Assembly (NCBI GenBank): GCA_049340005.1
Contig: JBMPIY010000001.1
Origin: CAXBDP01 sp963974465
GTDB taxonomy: Bacteria > Bacteroidota > Bacteroidia > Cytophagales > Cyclobacteriaceae
DNA length: 64,000 nucleotides
Direction: 5' to 3' (one strand)
The position numbers and the translations under genes were made by a program. How positions within the stretch are numbered: position 1 is the first letter of the stretch; the number at the start of each line of letters is the position of its first letter. The notes beneath the pieces are model-generated. The model was given only the letters and a program-made list of their open reading frames with translations, was not told where the DNA came from and did no database searches. Below are positions 51,032 through 61,230 of the stretch, piece after piece.

Positions 51032-54000
51032 ATGCTAGATAGAATTATTCAGTATAGTATCCACCACAAGTTAATTGTACTTTTATTTTCAGCAGGAATC
51101 ATTGGGTTTGGTCTATATTCTCTTTCTCAAATTCCCATTGGTGCTGTACCTGATGTTACCAATAATCAGGTGCAAATAATTACAACCTCAAAAAACCTTG
51201 CTACAGAGGATGTAGAGAAGTTTCTCACCTATCCTGTAGAATTAGAAATGGCTAATCTTCCTGATGTAAAGGAAATTCGTTCTGTTTCTAAGTTTGGCCT
51301 TTCTGTAGTCACGGTAGTATTCAATGACAATATTGGGACCTACCTACCAAGACAACTAATTGCAGAGAAGATAAAAGCGGCAGAAGAAAAGATTCCTGCT
51401 GGCTTTGGAACACCCTTTATGGGCCCAATTACAACAGGTCTAGGTGAAATCTACCAATATGTCATTGAAGTGGATTCTGCTCATCTAAATGACTACTCAC
51501 TATCAGACATTCGAACTATTCAGGATTGGATAGTAAAACGACAGCTTTCTGGAATTCCAGGAGTAGTAGAGGTTAATACTTGGGGTGGTTTTTTGAAGCA
51601 ATATGAAGTAGCCATCAATCCTGCAAAACTTAGGAGCTTAAATATTTCATTTGCTCAAACATTTTCAGCTCTTGAAAAAAATAATAGCATAGCGGGAGGT
51701 GGATATATTGAAAAGACTAATCAGACTTACTTCATACGAGGTGAAGGATTGGTAGGCTCTCTAGAAGACATAGAAGACATTGTCATCGAAGTAAGAAATG
51801 GCTCGCCCATTTTCATTAAAGATATAGCCACTGTAGGTTTTGGACATGCCACTCGTTTCGGAGCAATTACTGGCAATGGAGAAGGTGAGAAAGTATTAGG
51901 TCAGGTAATGATGCTCAAAGATGCCAACTCCAAAGCGGTGATTGATGCAGTAAAAGAGCGTGTAGCACAAATCTCTCCTTCCCTCCCGCCTGGCATTAGT
52001 ATCAATGCATTTTTAGAAAGAAGTGAATTAATAGAAAAAACCACCTTTACCATAGCTGAAAACCTAATTTTAGGCTGTTTGATTGTCATTTTTGTGGTAG
52101 TACTATTATTGGGAAATATCCGCTCTGGATTAGTGGTGGCTTCTGTAATTCCAATGTGTCTATTATTTGCATTATCTCTTATGTACATCTTTGGAGTAGA
52201 TGCCAATTTGATGAGCTTAGGTGCTATTGACTTTGGAATTATTATAGATGGAGCAGTCATTATTGTAGAGTTTATCGCATTCAAAATTACTGCCGAACGC
52301 TCTCAAATAATGGCTTTGCCAAAACTTGAAAGGCAGAATTTCATTGACAATATTACCCATATGGGCGCAAGCAAAATGATGCACTCGGCGGTATTTGGTC
52401 AGCTTATCATCATCATTGTTTTTATTCCAATCCTTTCATTGGTAGGCGTCGAAGGTAAGATGTTTAGACCTATGGCTTTGGTATTTTGCTTTGCATTGAT
52501 TGGTGCTATGATACTCTGCTTCACTTATGTGCCTGTAATGGCTTCATTATTTATTAAGCCATCCGATCCTTCCAAAAAAACTATATCAACACGTCTCATT
52601 TCATTTCTAGAAGATAAATACAAGCCAACTATTGCTTGGGCACTACGCAGAAAAAGTCTAGTACTAAGTTTGGCATTTGCGCTTCTAGTCGCTGTAGGAT
52701 TTCTATTTACTCGTATGGGCGGTGAATTTGTACCTACTCTCGATGAAGGCGATTTTGTAATACAGCCTGTGTTGAAAACAGGAACTTCCCTGAGCAACAC
52801 TGTAATCGCTACAACAAGAATTGAAAATATTCTCAAGCAGTTTCCCGAGGTTAAGCAAGTGGTAAGCAGAATAGGTGCAGCTGAAGTTCCTACGGATCCG
52901 ATGTCTATGGAGGAGAGCGATGTTATTATTAAGCTAATTCCAAAAGAAGAATGGGTATCTGCAGAAAGTAAAGATGAGCTAGCGGATAAATTCAAAGAAG
53001 CTTTAGCAATAATGCCAGGAATAGATTTTGAATTTACCCAGCCTATTGAGATGCGCTTTAATGAATTGATTACAGGCGTAAGAGCTGATCTAGCCATTAA
53101 GATTTTCGGTGAGGATTTAGAAGTACTTTATGATAAGGCTTTAGAAGTTGAAAAAGCAATTCAAGGTATAGAGGGAGCGGCAGATATAATTGTAGAAAAG
53201 GTAGCAGGACTCCCTCAAATGTCGGTAAAATACGATAGACGAAAGATTGCTAAATATGGTCTTAATGTGGAAGATTTAAACAACATAATCACCATGGGCT
53301 TTGCTGGAAAGACTGCTGGGACAGTATTTGAAGGAGAGAAACAGTTTGATTTGGTTGTGCGCTATGATAAAGAACATCATCAAGATATTGAAGATATCAA
53401 AACTGCAACCATTCAACTTCCAAATGGTAATCAATTGCCATTAAGTGAATTTGCATCCATTAGCTACACAAAAGGCCCAGCCAAAATATCTAGAGATAAC
53501 ACAAAAAGAAGAATTGTAGTAGGCGTAAATGTTCGGAATAGAGATTTAGAATCTGTAGTAAACGATGTTCAGGCAGTTATAAACAAAGAAATCAAACTTC
53601 CAACTGGTTATACCATCGAATATGGAGGTCAATTTGAAAATTTGAGAACAGCAAAAGATCGCTTAATGATTGCTGTTCCAATTGCTTTGATATTAATATT
53701 TGTACTTCTCTATTTTGCTTTTGATTCAGTTAAGGAAGCATTGATTATTTACAGTGCGATCCCTATGTCAGCTGTTGGTGGTGTTCTTCTTTTATACTTT
53801 AGAGATTTACCATTTAGTATTTCTGCAGGTGTAGGATTCATTGCATTATTTGGTATAGCTGTATTGAATGGAATCGTACTAATAGAAGAGTTTAAAGAAT
53901 TAAAAGCTCATGGAGTTTCAGATATCAATAGACGGATTCTTATAGGCACAAAAAATCGTTTGCGTCCAGTTCTACTAACTGCATTTGCAGCTGCATTAGG

Positions 54001-55360
54001 TTTTTTACCTATGGCTATTTCTACTTCAGCAGGAGCCGAAGTACAAAGACCTTTAGCCACTGTTGTGGTAGGTGGACTTATTTCAGCAACTGCACTTACC
54101 CTAATTGTCTTACCTATTCTTTATGCCTTATTTGATAGAAAAGGACATTTTCCAAAAATAAATGTACCTGTAAAAGCAGTAATGATTTTGATACTAATAG
54201 CTATACCAGCATTAGGACAGAGTCAAAGTCAAAAAATTACGGTAGATCAGGCCATTGAAATAGCACTACAAAATAACTTAGGACTTAAAGCATCTTCACA
54301 ACGAATAGAGCAAAGTTCGAAACTTACAGGAAGTGCCATCGATATCGATAAAACTCAAATTTATTACGGTTTAGATCAGAACAACATAGCTCCCAACAAT
54401 CTACCTCTTAATGTTTGGGGAATTAGTCAATCTATTCAATTTCCAACTGTATATGGTGCCCAGCAAAAAGTAATGCAGGGTAAAACTAAATTGGTGACTG
54501 ACCAATATGCTTTGGATAAGCGCATGGTTACTAAAGAGGTTTCCAAATCCTATTATGAAATAGTTTATTGGCAACAAATGTTTCAGAATTATACCTATTT
54601 GGATAGTTTGTATTCCTCTTTTGAATATGCTGCTAGCAGAAAATTCGAACAAGGTGAATCTAATTATTTGGAAAAACTCACCGCTGAGACCAAGAAAAAA
54701 GAAGTTTCCTTAAAGCTTAATCAAATAAAGGAAAGCATAGAAAAGTCAACAGTCCAACTAAATCAATGGCTGCAATCAGATACTATTTTTTCTGTGGATG
54801 AAGTGGAATTTGAAAGAATAACCCTTACTCCTCTTAATATACAAAACCATCCTGCACTGATTTATTATAAGGATGCAATAGAGCTTTCAGCACAACAAGT
54901 GGCATTGGAAAAACAAAAGCTATTGCCTGATTTACATGCCTCTATTTTCCGAGGAATAAACAATGGTCCAGGTGTTCAATCTTATTCAGGTTTTCAAGTA
55001 GGCCTTGCAGTTCCAATATGGTTTGGTAGTCATAAATCAAAAATAGCCGCAGCTAAAATAGATACTAATATTTTGGAGTATGAAAGTGATAATTATAAAG
55101 CGCAGCTAGATTCAAGGTACAATGCTTTACAATCGGATCTAAGACAATTTGAAGAAGGCCTTAATTACTATGAAACAACAGGTAATAAATTGGCTGAAGA
55201 AACCTTGCTTCATGCTATGATGGCATTCCAGAATGGTGAGATAAACTTTCTGCAATACATCCAACTATTGGATAATGCTAAAAGCATAGAAACCAATTAC
55301 CTATCAACACTTTTCCAATACAATATGACAGTGTTGGAAGTAAACTATTTAATGAACTAA
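51032..55360 (+). CDS. CzcA-type heavy-metal RND pump fused to a TolC-like outer-membrane channel
   Basis: A 1442-aa protein. Residues 1 to about 1045 form an HME-RND pump (IPIGAVPDVTNNQVQI, GALTITGxR-type loop LITGVRADLAIKIFG). The TM4 motif D400-F-G-I-I-I-D406-GAV is the Czc/Cnr (divalent Co/Zn/Cd/Ni) type and not the Cu/Ag type. At about 1051, a hydrophobic signal-like segment (VMILILIAIPALGQSQ) leads into an outer-membrane efflux-protein domain (about 1068-1442; ITVDQAIEIALQNNLGLKAS). Pump and exit duct are thus one chain, an arrangement known in Bacteroidota. It is first in the operon with its adaptor. The symbol is withheld because the metal is not proven. Confidence 0.93.
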   Translation: MLDRIIQYSIHHKLIVLLFSAGIIGFGLYSLSQIPIGAVPDVTNNQVQIITTSKNLATEDVEKFLTYPVELEMANLPDVKEIRSVSKFGLSVVTVVFNDNIGTYLPRQLIAEKIKAAEEKIPAGFGTPFMGPITTGLGEIYQYVIEVDSAHLNDYSLSDIRTIQDWIVKRQLSGIPGVVEVNTWGGFLKQYEVAINPAKLRSLNISFAQTFSALEKNNSIAGGGYIEKTNQTYFIRGEGLVGSLEDIEDIVIEVRNGSPIFIKDIATVGFGHATRFGAITGNGEGEKVLGQVMMLKDANSKAVIDAVKERVAQISPSLPPGISINAFLERSELIEKTTFTIAENLILGCLIVIFVVVLLLGNIRSGLVVASVIPMCLLFALSLMYIFGVDANLMSLGAIDFGIIIDGAVIIVEFIAFKITAERSQIMALPKLERQNFIDNITHMGASKMMHSAVFGQLIIIIVFIPILSLVGVEGKMFRPMALVFCFALIGAMILCFTYVPVMASLFIKPSDPSKKTISTRLISFLEDKYKPTIAWALRRKSLVLSLAFALLVAVGFLFTRMGGEFVPTLDEGDFVIQPVLKTGTSLSNTVIATTRIENILKQFPEVKQVVSRIGAAEVPTDPMSMEESDVIIKLIPKEEWVSAESKDELADKFKEALAIMPGIDFEFTQPIEMRFNELITGVRADLAIKIFGEDLEVLYDKALEVEKAIQGIEGAADIIVEKVAGLPQMSVKYDRRKIAKYGLNVEDLNNIITMGFAGKTAGTVFEGEKQFDLVVRYDKEHHQDIEDIKTATIQLPNGNQLPLSEFASISYTKGPAKISRDNTKRRIVVGVNVRNRDLESVVNDVQAVINKEIKLPTGYTIEYGGQFENLRTAKDRLMIAVPIALILIFVLLYFAFDSVKEALIIYSAIPMSAVGGVLLLYFRDLPFSISAGVGFIALFGIAVLNGIVLIEEFKELKAHGVSDINRRILIGTKNRLRPVLLTAFAAALGFLPMAISTSAGAEVQRPLATVVVGGLISATALTLIVLPILYALFDRKGHFPKINVPVKAVMILILIAIPALGQSQSQKITVDQAIEIALQNNLGLKASSQRIEQSSKLTGSAIDIDKTQIYYGLDQNNIAPNNLPLNVWGISQSIQFPTVYGAQQKVMQGKTKLVTDQYALDKRMVTKEVSKSYYEIVYWQQMFQNYTYLDSLYSSFEYAASRKFEQGESNYLEKLTAETKKKEVSLKLNQIKESIEKSTVQLNQWLQSDTIFSVDEVEFERITLTPLNIQNHPALIYYKDAIELSAQQVALEKQKLLPDLHASIFRGINNGPGVQSYSGFQVGLAVPIWFGSHKSKIAAAKIDTNILEYESDNYKAQLDSRYNALQSDLRQFEEGLNYYETTGNKLAEETLLHAMMAFQNGEINFLQYIQLLDNAKSIETNYLSTLFQYNMTVLEVNYLMN

Positions 55361-55386
55361 AGATGAAAAAATATAAAAACACTCAA

Positions 55387-56538
55387 ATGAAAAAATACTC
55401 ATTAGTCCTTTTGATTGTAGTGTCCATTATTTCTTTGAATTCATGTAATTCAAATTCAGAGGAGTCAACCATTGATGCATTACCCATGGAATCAGTTGAC
55501 GAAGATATCTACAATCTAACCATATCACAGTTTACCTCTTCTGATATGAAATTGGGAACAATGGAAATGAAAACATTCAATGACATTGTAAAGGCTAATG
55601 GAATGTTTGATGTGCCACCTGAAAACCTAGCAACCGTAAGCACTTATTTTGGTGGAACAGTGAAGAGCATCCTACTTATACCTGGTGAGCAGGTGAAAAA
55701 AGGACAAGAATTATTTGTTTTAGAAAACCCTGATTATGTTCAAATACAACAAGAATATTTGGAAGCAAAAGGCCTGCTTGCATATTTAGCATCAGATTAT
55801 GAAAGACAGAAAAATCTTGTTAAGGATAATGTTACTTCACAGAAAACCTTTTTAAAGGCTGAATCTGATTATACGGTAACTAAAGTAAAGCTTGAATCTT
55901 TAGGTAAGAAATTAGTCCTGATGGGAATTAATCCTGATGGTTTAACTGTAGATAATATCCGTACTACAATAAGTATAAAGTCACCAATTAATGGCTTTGT
56001 TTCCCAAATCGGTATCACAAGAGGAGCATTCTTACTTCCTACTCAATTTGCAATTGCAATTGTAAACACAGAGCATCTTCACTTAGAGCTAGCCATATTT
56101 GAAAAAGACCTACCAAGAATAAGTATAGGTCAAGCTATTAATTTTAGAATTCAAGAAGATAATAGTAAGGAATACCAGGCAACTGTTCACTTGATAAACA
56201 AAACAGTAGATTTAGAAAAAAGGACAATTGGCATACACGGCCACCTTTTGGATGAATCGCTTGAAGCTAAATTTAATCCCGGAATGTATGTGGAAGCAGA
56301 AATTTTAACCTCCTCTGAATTAAGAAATTCTATACCTCAAAATGCTTTGGTTGAATTAGATAATAAGTACTATGCCTTAGTTCTGCTTGATTCGACAAGT
56401 GATGGATATACTTTAATAAAAAAAGAAGTAATAACTGGCTTGACAAATGATGACTATGTAGAGGTACTTAATACCCAAGATTTCAAAGACAATGCAAAAA
56501 TTCTAATTAACGGTGCTTTTAACTTAATCACAGAATAA
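55387..56538 (+). CDS. RND periplasmic adaptor (membrane fusion protein), lipoprotein
   Basis: A 383-aa CzcB/CusB-like adaptor. The lipoprotein signal ends in SIISLNSC. The biotinyl-lipoyl-like domain has VSTYFGGTVKSILLIPGEQV, followed by a helical hairpin (PDYVQIQQEYLEAKGLLAYL) and the second lipoyl half (SIKSPINGFVSQIGITRGAF). No N- or C-terminal metal-binding extension is evident. An ATG at 55363, two bases after the pump's stop, would add eight residues; either start gives a lipoprotein. It connects the pump and the channel domain, both in the gene upstream. Confidence 0.92.
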   Translation: MKKYSLVLLIVVSIISLNSCNSNSEESTIDALPMESVDEDIYNLTISQFTSSDMKLGTMEMKTFNDIVKANGMFDVPPENLATVSTYFGGTVKSILLIPGEQVKKGQELFVLENPDYVQIQQEYLEAKGLLAYLASDYERQKNLVKDNVTSQKTFLKAESDYTVTKVKLESLGKKLVLMGINPDGLTVDNIRTTISIKSPINGFVSQIGITRGAFLLPTQFAIAIVNTEHLHLELAIFEKDLPRISIGQAINFRIQEDNSKEYQATVHLINKTVDLEKRTIGIHGHLLDESLEAKFNPGMYVEAEILTSSELRNSIPQNALVELDNKYYALVLLDSTSDGYTLIKKEVITGLTNDDYVEVLNTQDFKDNAKILINGAFNLITE

Positions 56539-56540
56539 TC

Positions 56541-57020
56541 ATGAACGGCGCACATTTTCATTTATTAGTTAATCACTTACCTATAGTAGGTCTGCTGATT
56601 GGAATTCTTATCCTTGTTGTTGGATTATTACTCCGGAAAACAGAGGTTAAACTGACTGCCCTAGGTGTATTTATTTTTAGTGCAATCACTTCAATTCTTG
56701 CCTTTTATACAGGCGAGAGTGCAGAAGATGTAGTAGAGAATATTACAGGAATTAGTGGGACCCTCATTCATCTCCATGAAGAATATGCAGAAACATTTTT
56801 CATAATTACTCTGATTTTAGGAGTTTTATCATTGATTGTATTCTTCGCACAACTAAAAAAATTCAAATACACTCAACATCTTATGTTTATTATTCTTTTG
56901 CTTGCCATAACTGATGGTGTCATTGCCAAATTTGTGGGAACCAGTGGCGGTGAAATTCGCCATACTGAAATAAGAAATGAAGCAAAGACAATCCTAATTA
57001 ACAATGATTCTGACGATTGA
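56541..57020 (+). CDS. Four-helix membrane protein (DUF2231-like) of the efflux operon
   Basis: A 159-aa integral membrane protein with four hydrophobic helices, opening with HFHLLVNHLPIVGLLIGI, whose histidines are conserved in DUF2231-like proteins. A further His pair is in GTLIHLHEEYAE. Histidines near the helix ends suggest metal or heme binding, but this is inference. It starts two bases after the adaptor and is last in the operon. Confidence 0.75.
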   Translation: MNGAHFHLLVNHLPIVGLLIGILILVVGLLLRKTEVKLTALGVFIFSAITSILAFYTGESAEDVVENITGISGTLIHLHEEYAETFFIITLILGVLSLIVFFAQLKKFKYTQHLMFIILLLAITDGVIAKFVGTSGGEIRHTEIRNEAKTILINNDSDD

Positions 57021-57069
57021 TTAATAAAATAAAGATCATTTGGAGTGAACGTAATACCAAAATAAATCA

Positions 57070-57104
57070 GAAACGCCCGACAAAATTGCCGGGCGTTTCT
57101 TTTT
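57070..57104. terminator. Bidirectional terminator between converging genes
   Basis: GAAACGCCCG - ten-base loop - CGGGCGTTTC followed by TTTTT, a 10-bp stem. It sits between the efflux operon on the plus strand and the S9 peptidase gene on the minus strand, directly at that gene's stop. Confidence 0.9.
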
Positions 57105-59335
57105 CAATTACTACTTGCTGTAGTTACAGCTTCAGTTTCTTTACCCTCCTTGTTAAAGTGTTTATCATAGAAGGCAAATACACGATTCCAATGATCATGG
57201 AAATCAGCTTCATCACTTGCTGCTCCAGCACCATGTCCACCATTTAGATAGTTTACCCAAATTACATCTTTACCCAATCTTCGCATGGCATAGTATAACT
57301 CACGTGAATTTGTCCCAGGCACATTCCAATCACCTTCTCCTGTCATAATCATATGCGGCGTTTTTATTCTATCCGCATACATTACAGCTGTTGTCGCTAG
57401 ATATTTCATTGGCTCATCCCAAAGTGAACCTCCTATCCTATCTTGTCCATACTCAGCTGCTGTGTAGTTACGAGTGCCAATTTTTGGACTATCACCCAAG
57501 AAGCTAATGATATTTACCTTACCCGAAATATTTATCGCCGCAGCAAAACGATCTGTTTGAGTTATTAGCAGAGACGTTGCATAGCCACCATAGCTACCTC
57601 CTTGTACGCCTACTTTGTCATTATCTACTTTGCCTTCATCTACCAATTTGTTGATAGCAGAAGTGATTCCCTTTACCCAAGCCTCGCCAGGATAGCCCAT
57701 TTCCAAATCGACAGATGGACGAAGAGCAAAATAGCCTTGGTTGGTGAATAAGTTCATATTACGATTGTATCCATTGGAAAAGAACCCTTCATAAATTTCA
57801 CAAACAAGCGGGTACTTTTTGCCAGGCTCATAATCAACAGGGTAATAAAGTATTCCTTGCAGTTCCTTGCCATCTGAATTTCTATAGCTAATTAATTCAG
57901 AGCGAGTTAGTTTCTTATTATTCATCCATGGATTAAGATCTGTAAGGGCTTTCATATTTGCGAAACTTATGTCTGTAGCCATCACATTCGAGGGCATATC
58001 ACCATCCGAAAAACTCAATACTACGCTACTTCCATCTTTAGAAAACTGCACTCCAGAATACAAATTGCTGTCTAGTAATAAGTTTTCCATTTGCTTAGTT
58101 TGCAGATCATATCTTGTAAAACCTCTCTCCCATTTATCTTTGGCTGAATAGCTAAAATATAGATATCGCTCATCTTGAGACCAATTGATCATATTAAGAC
58201 TCGGAGCCTTATCCTTATCTTCTGGAAGCTCATATACCATTTCTAAATTTTCACCTTCTGTATCAACCAACCAATAGCCTTTGTCTGAGCTCAGCAATAA
58301 TTTACCTTCTTGCGGACTCCAAGTCATCACAGAAAACTTCACTTCCTTTTTCTTTTCCTCATCTGAATATGCCTTTCCTTTGGTTAAGTTTTTGGCATCG
58401 TCCATACCTAGTGTTTGGATATAAACGTAGCCAGAATCCACCCAAGCATATTTGCTTTTGCTATCACTCCAGTTGAAATTTCTTCTTTGCTTATTGCGCT
58501 CATAGATGATTTTTGCGGAATCCTGCTTATTCAATTCTAAGTAGGCAGTTTGGTATTCTGTTCCTTCATTACGAACATAGGCTGTTTTTAATGGGAAAGT
58601 CTCACTGAAAATCATAAACTGACCATCTTCGCTTACATTAATGCCTCCATAATTCGATTCCTCTAAAAGCTTCACCGCTGAGCCACTGGCAATATCTACT
58701 TTGTGGACTACGGTAAGGCTATTTGTATTTCTGATTTCATCCCATTTCAAAAATGGTTTTGACCCGTCATATACCACTATCGGACCTTTTGTAGCTTCAT
58801 TATAAAGTGCCATTGCCTTAGCCATCCATCCATCCTCCCGCGTATGCAATATCAAAGATTTGCTATCGGGAGTCCAAGTGAGAGATGAATTTGCTAGCAA
58901 AGGATTTCCTGCAATTTTCACTTCACGAAGCCTTTTTCTATCTACATCATAAACCATCAAATGGAGCTTTTCATCTTTCTCTTCCAAAAAAGCAATCTCC
59001 TTATTATTTGGTGCCCAAGACATAGAGGTAACTTTTGCGTTGCTCGTATAAGGCTTTATTTGCGAACCATCTTCTGTATTAATAATGACGAATTCTCCGG
59101 CATTTACATTGATATAACTAGGATCTTGAAATCTGAAATGATCGGTTCCAAACCTTGAGCTTCCGTCGCTAATCATTCCGGCGAGATACTTTCCATCGTT
59201 GGATAAATTTTGACTGCCCATTGATTTCACTTTTATAGCATCATCGATGGTAAAAGGAGTTTTTTGCGCAATACTACTTGGTAACACACACACCCACAGA
59301 ATGATGGATAATGCGTAAATCTTTAATTTTTGCAT
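57104..59335 (-). CDS. S9 family secreted prolyl-oligopeptidase-like peptidase
   Basis: A 743-aa protein with a signal peptide (LKIYALSIILWVCVLPSSIAQ-like start), an N-terminal beta-propeller with repeated WSPD/WAPN-type turns (MSWAPNNKEIAFLEEKDEKL, LTWTPDSKSLI), and a C-terminal alpha/beta-hydrolase domain. The nucleophile is in GVQGGSYGGYATS, the Asp near GEGDWNVPG and the His in LNGGHGAG. It is probably periplasmic and cleaves peptides. The gene is monocistronic, with a terminator at its end. Confidence 0.92.
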   Translation of the reverse strand: MQKLKIYALSIILWVCVLPSSIAQKTPFTIDDAIKVKSMGSQNLSNDGKYLAGMISDGSSRFGTDHFRFQDPSYINVNAGEFVIINTEDGSQIKPYTSNAKVTSMSWAPNNKEIAFLEEKDEKLHLMVYDVDRKRLREVKIAGNPLLANSSLTWTPDSKSLILHTREDGWMAKAMALYNEATKGPIVVYDGSKPFLKWDEIRNTNSLTVVHKVDIASGSAVKLLEESNYGGINVSEDGQFMIFSETFPLKTAYVRNEGTEYQTAYLELNKQDSAKIIYERNKQRRNFNWSDSKSKYAWVDSGYVYIQTLGMDDAKNLTKGKAYSDEEKKKEVKFSVMTWSPQEGKLLLSSDKGYWLVDTEGENLEMVYELPEDKDKAPSLNMINWSQDERYLYFSYSAKDKWERGFTRYDLQTKQMENLLLDSNLYSGVQFSKDGSSVVLSFSDGDMPSNVMATDISFANMKALTDLNPWMNNKKLTRSELISYRNSDGKELQGILYYPVDYEPGKKYPLVCEIYEGFFSNGYNRNMNLFTNQGYFALRPSVDLEMGYPGEAWVKGITSAINKLVDEGKVDNDKVGVQGGSYGGYATSLLITQTDRFAAAINISGKVNIISFLGDSPKIGTRNYTAAEYGQDRIGGSLWDEPMKYLATTAVMYADRIKTPHMIMTGEGDWNVPGTNSRELYYAMRRLGKDVIWVNYLNGGHGAGAASDEADFHDHWNRVFAFYDKHFNKEGKETEAVTTASSN

Positions 59336-59418
59336 GGCTATTTATTTTGCTTGAAACAAAATAGGGCAATTTTGAAATAATTACTAATGCATTGGTAAAA
59401 GCGGGAGGATAAAAACAA

Positions 59419-59449
59419 AAAAGCCACGCTTATTGCTAAACGTGGCTTT
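59419..59449 (-). terminator. Terminator of the M14 peptidase operon
   Basis: On the minus strand, AAAGCCACG - 12-base loop - CGTGGCTTT continues into TTTG and TTTTT. It lies 19 bases after the M14 peptidase stop. Confidence 0.85.
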
Positions 59450-59467
59450 CAGATTGGTCAGAATTAT

Positions 59468-61228
59468 TTATTTGGACTTAGATACTATGCCTCCTTTGGC
59501 ACTATCTACTGTAATCGTGTAACTTCCGTTTCCTGATACAATCCAACGGACATGTACTACATCATTACCTGGGATATTAGCAACTTCCATTTTAGATGGA
59601 TTTTGTGTTTGCTCAGTATTATTGTTAAAATCTGCATTCTGTACAATCATACCTGTGATCACTTTTGGACCACCACTAATAGTTACATAATCAGGTCTGT
59701 TGATTTTGAATTTCAAATCGTGACTAGAGTGAGTAGGGATTAATCTTTCGTTTTTGATCAATACATTCACCTCTTTCAAACCACCACCAAGGTCCTTCTC
59801 TTCGATGGATTGGATCGACAATTTAGGAGTATGGTATGCGTGGAAAATTGTGAAAGCCATATTTCTATGCGCATCTGATTCTAGCAAGAATCCTGGGTGA
59901 GCTCTGCCAAAATTCTTTTTGAAGCCACCAATTTCAACTTTTCCATACATTGGGTGATCGTACTCTTCCCATTCTACCAATGCATCGCCAAAAAGCAGAT
60001 CATTATTGAAATCGTACTGAATATCTTGGCCACGTCCACCTTCTTGATTGTACATTAGATAGTTTGTCCAAAGTTCGTTGGTATAAGTAAATACACCACG
60101 TCCGCCATGGAACCAATCTAATTCACCACCAAATACTGAGTATAGATCTTTGTAAACCACCAAATAACGGTAACCTGGGATCATACTTTCGCCTTTGCGA
60201 CCAATGATATCATATACTTGTGTATCCGCGCGATCGTAAGTTGGCAAATCCTCTTGCGCACCAGGACCGCGTAAAATCATCCCGCCAGAGTTATGGTAAC
60301 TTTGAGCAGCAGCAATATTTGGATGCTTCATTGCAAACTCCATCACTGCTCTATTCTCAGGTTGTGAGAATGGATACTTCCACGCACCACCTTGAATATA
60401 GCCTGGTTGCCAATTCCAACCCCAATCTCTATTAGGATCGTAGAAACCTTCTGCACGGTCTTCACCGCTTGAGCCATCTCCATCATCATCAATACCTTCT
60501 TGGCCTAGCAATTCATATTCACCCTGTACTCCAGGATTTACAACAATCATTCTACGAGGATCCTGCGGATCAACAATAAAACGACCATTTGGATTTTTTC
60601 TTCTCATCTGAGTGATATGGCCATCACCATTCAAATCGTCATAACCATCATCGCCAATTATTTGGTCACGGTCATTATCGATTGGAATCACACCTGAACG
60701 AGGGGAGCTTGCAGTATTTGCTTTACGCATATAATGCTCACGGCCATCAGGGTTGATAGTAGGTACAATGTAGAAAGTCTTATCAGTAAGTAGTTCTTTG
60801 ATGAACTCTACATCAGCAAAATTCTCTGTAAGGTACCATGCTGTATAAAGAGAAAACTCAGCTCCTTGAATTTCATTGGAGTGGATGTTACCATCGATAT
60901 AGATAGCTGGCTTGCGGTCAGGATCACCACCTTCTTTGAAATTGGTAATGGTCAATAACCACAAATCTCTGCCTTCATAGGATTTGCCAATAGACTCTAA
61001 TTTCGCCAAATCCGGATATGCAGCAGCAATTTTCTTCATGATGTCTGCAATGCCACTATGGGAATAGTAACGATTCCAAGCCACATTTACTTTTGGGTTG
61101 TGTGGTGTACCAGCAGCTCTGAAAAAATGTTCAGGGTTGTTGCTCTGACTTTGGGCATCATTTGATGCGAATAAGCCTGCGGCTACCAAAGTGAGGGATA
61201 ATAAATATATTTTTAGTTTCATAGCCAT
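59468..61228 (-). CDS. M14 family zinc carboxypeptidase, secreted
   Basis: A 586-aa protein with a signal peptide (LLSLTLVAAGLFASNDAQSQ) and an M14 domain. Zinc ligands H116 and E119 lie in GNIHSNEIQG, and the third is the His in SYHNSGG. A Ca-binding-like DRDQIIGDDGYDDLNGDGHI segment interrupts the domain, as in Bacteroidota members. The C-terminal 100 residues form a beta domain. The ATG at 61228 starts two bases after the upstream gene's stop, so it is the second gene of an operon with its degenerate paralogue. It is probably an active periplasmic or surface carboxypeptidase. Confidence 0.9.
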   Translation of the reverse strand: MAMKLKIYLLSLTLVAAGLFASNDAQSQSNNPEHFFRAAGTPHNPKVNVAWNRYYSHSGIADIMKKIAAAYPDLAKLESIGKSYEGRDLWLLTITNFKEGGDPDRKPAIYIDGNIHSNEIQGAEFSLYTAWYLTENFADVEFIKELLTDKTFYIVPTINPDGREHYMRKANTASSPRSGVIPIDNDRDQIIGDDGYDDLNGDGHITQMRRKNPNGRFIVDPQDPRRMIVVNPGVQGEYELLGQEGIDDDGDGSSGEDRAEGFYDPNRDWGWNWQPGYIQGGAWKYPFSQPENRAVMEFAMKHPNIAAAQSYHNSGGMILRGPGAQEDLPTYDRADTQVYDIIGRKGESMIPGYRYLVVYKDLYSVFGGELDWFHGGRGVFTYTNELWTNYLMYNQEGGRGQDIQYDFNNDLLFGDALVEWEEYDHPMYGKVEIGGFKKNFGRAHPGFLLESDAHRNMAFTIFHAYHTPKLSIQSIEEKDLGGGLKEVNVLIKNERLIPTHSSHDLKFKINRPDYVTISGGPKVITGMIVQNADFNNNTEQTQNPSKMEVANIPGNDVVHVRWIVSGNGSYTITVDSAKGGIVSKSK

Positions 61229-61230
61229 TC

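Noticed and set aside
51901..53097. Long minus-strand frames opposite the RND gene (51901-52284 and 52525-53097)
   Set aside because: They are antisense shadows of a clearly coding gene, with no start context or homology-like features.
51032..55360. Copper/silver (CusA) annotation for the RND pump
   Set aside because: The TM4 motif DFGIIIDGAV is of the divalent-cation Czc/Cnr type, so a Cu/Ag label is not supported.
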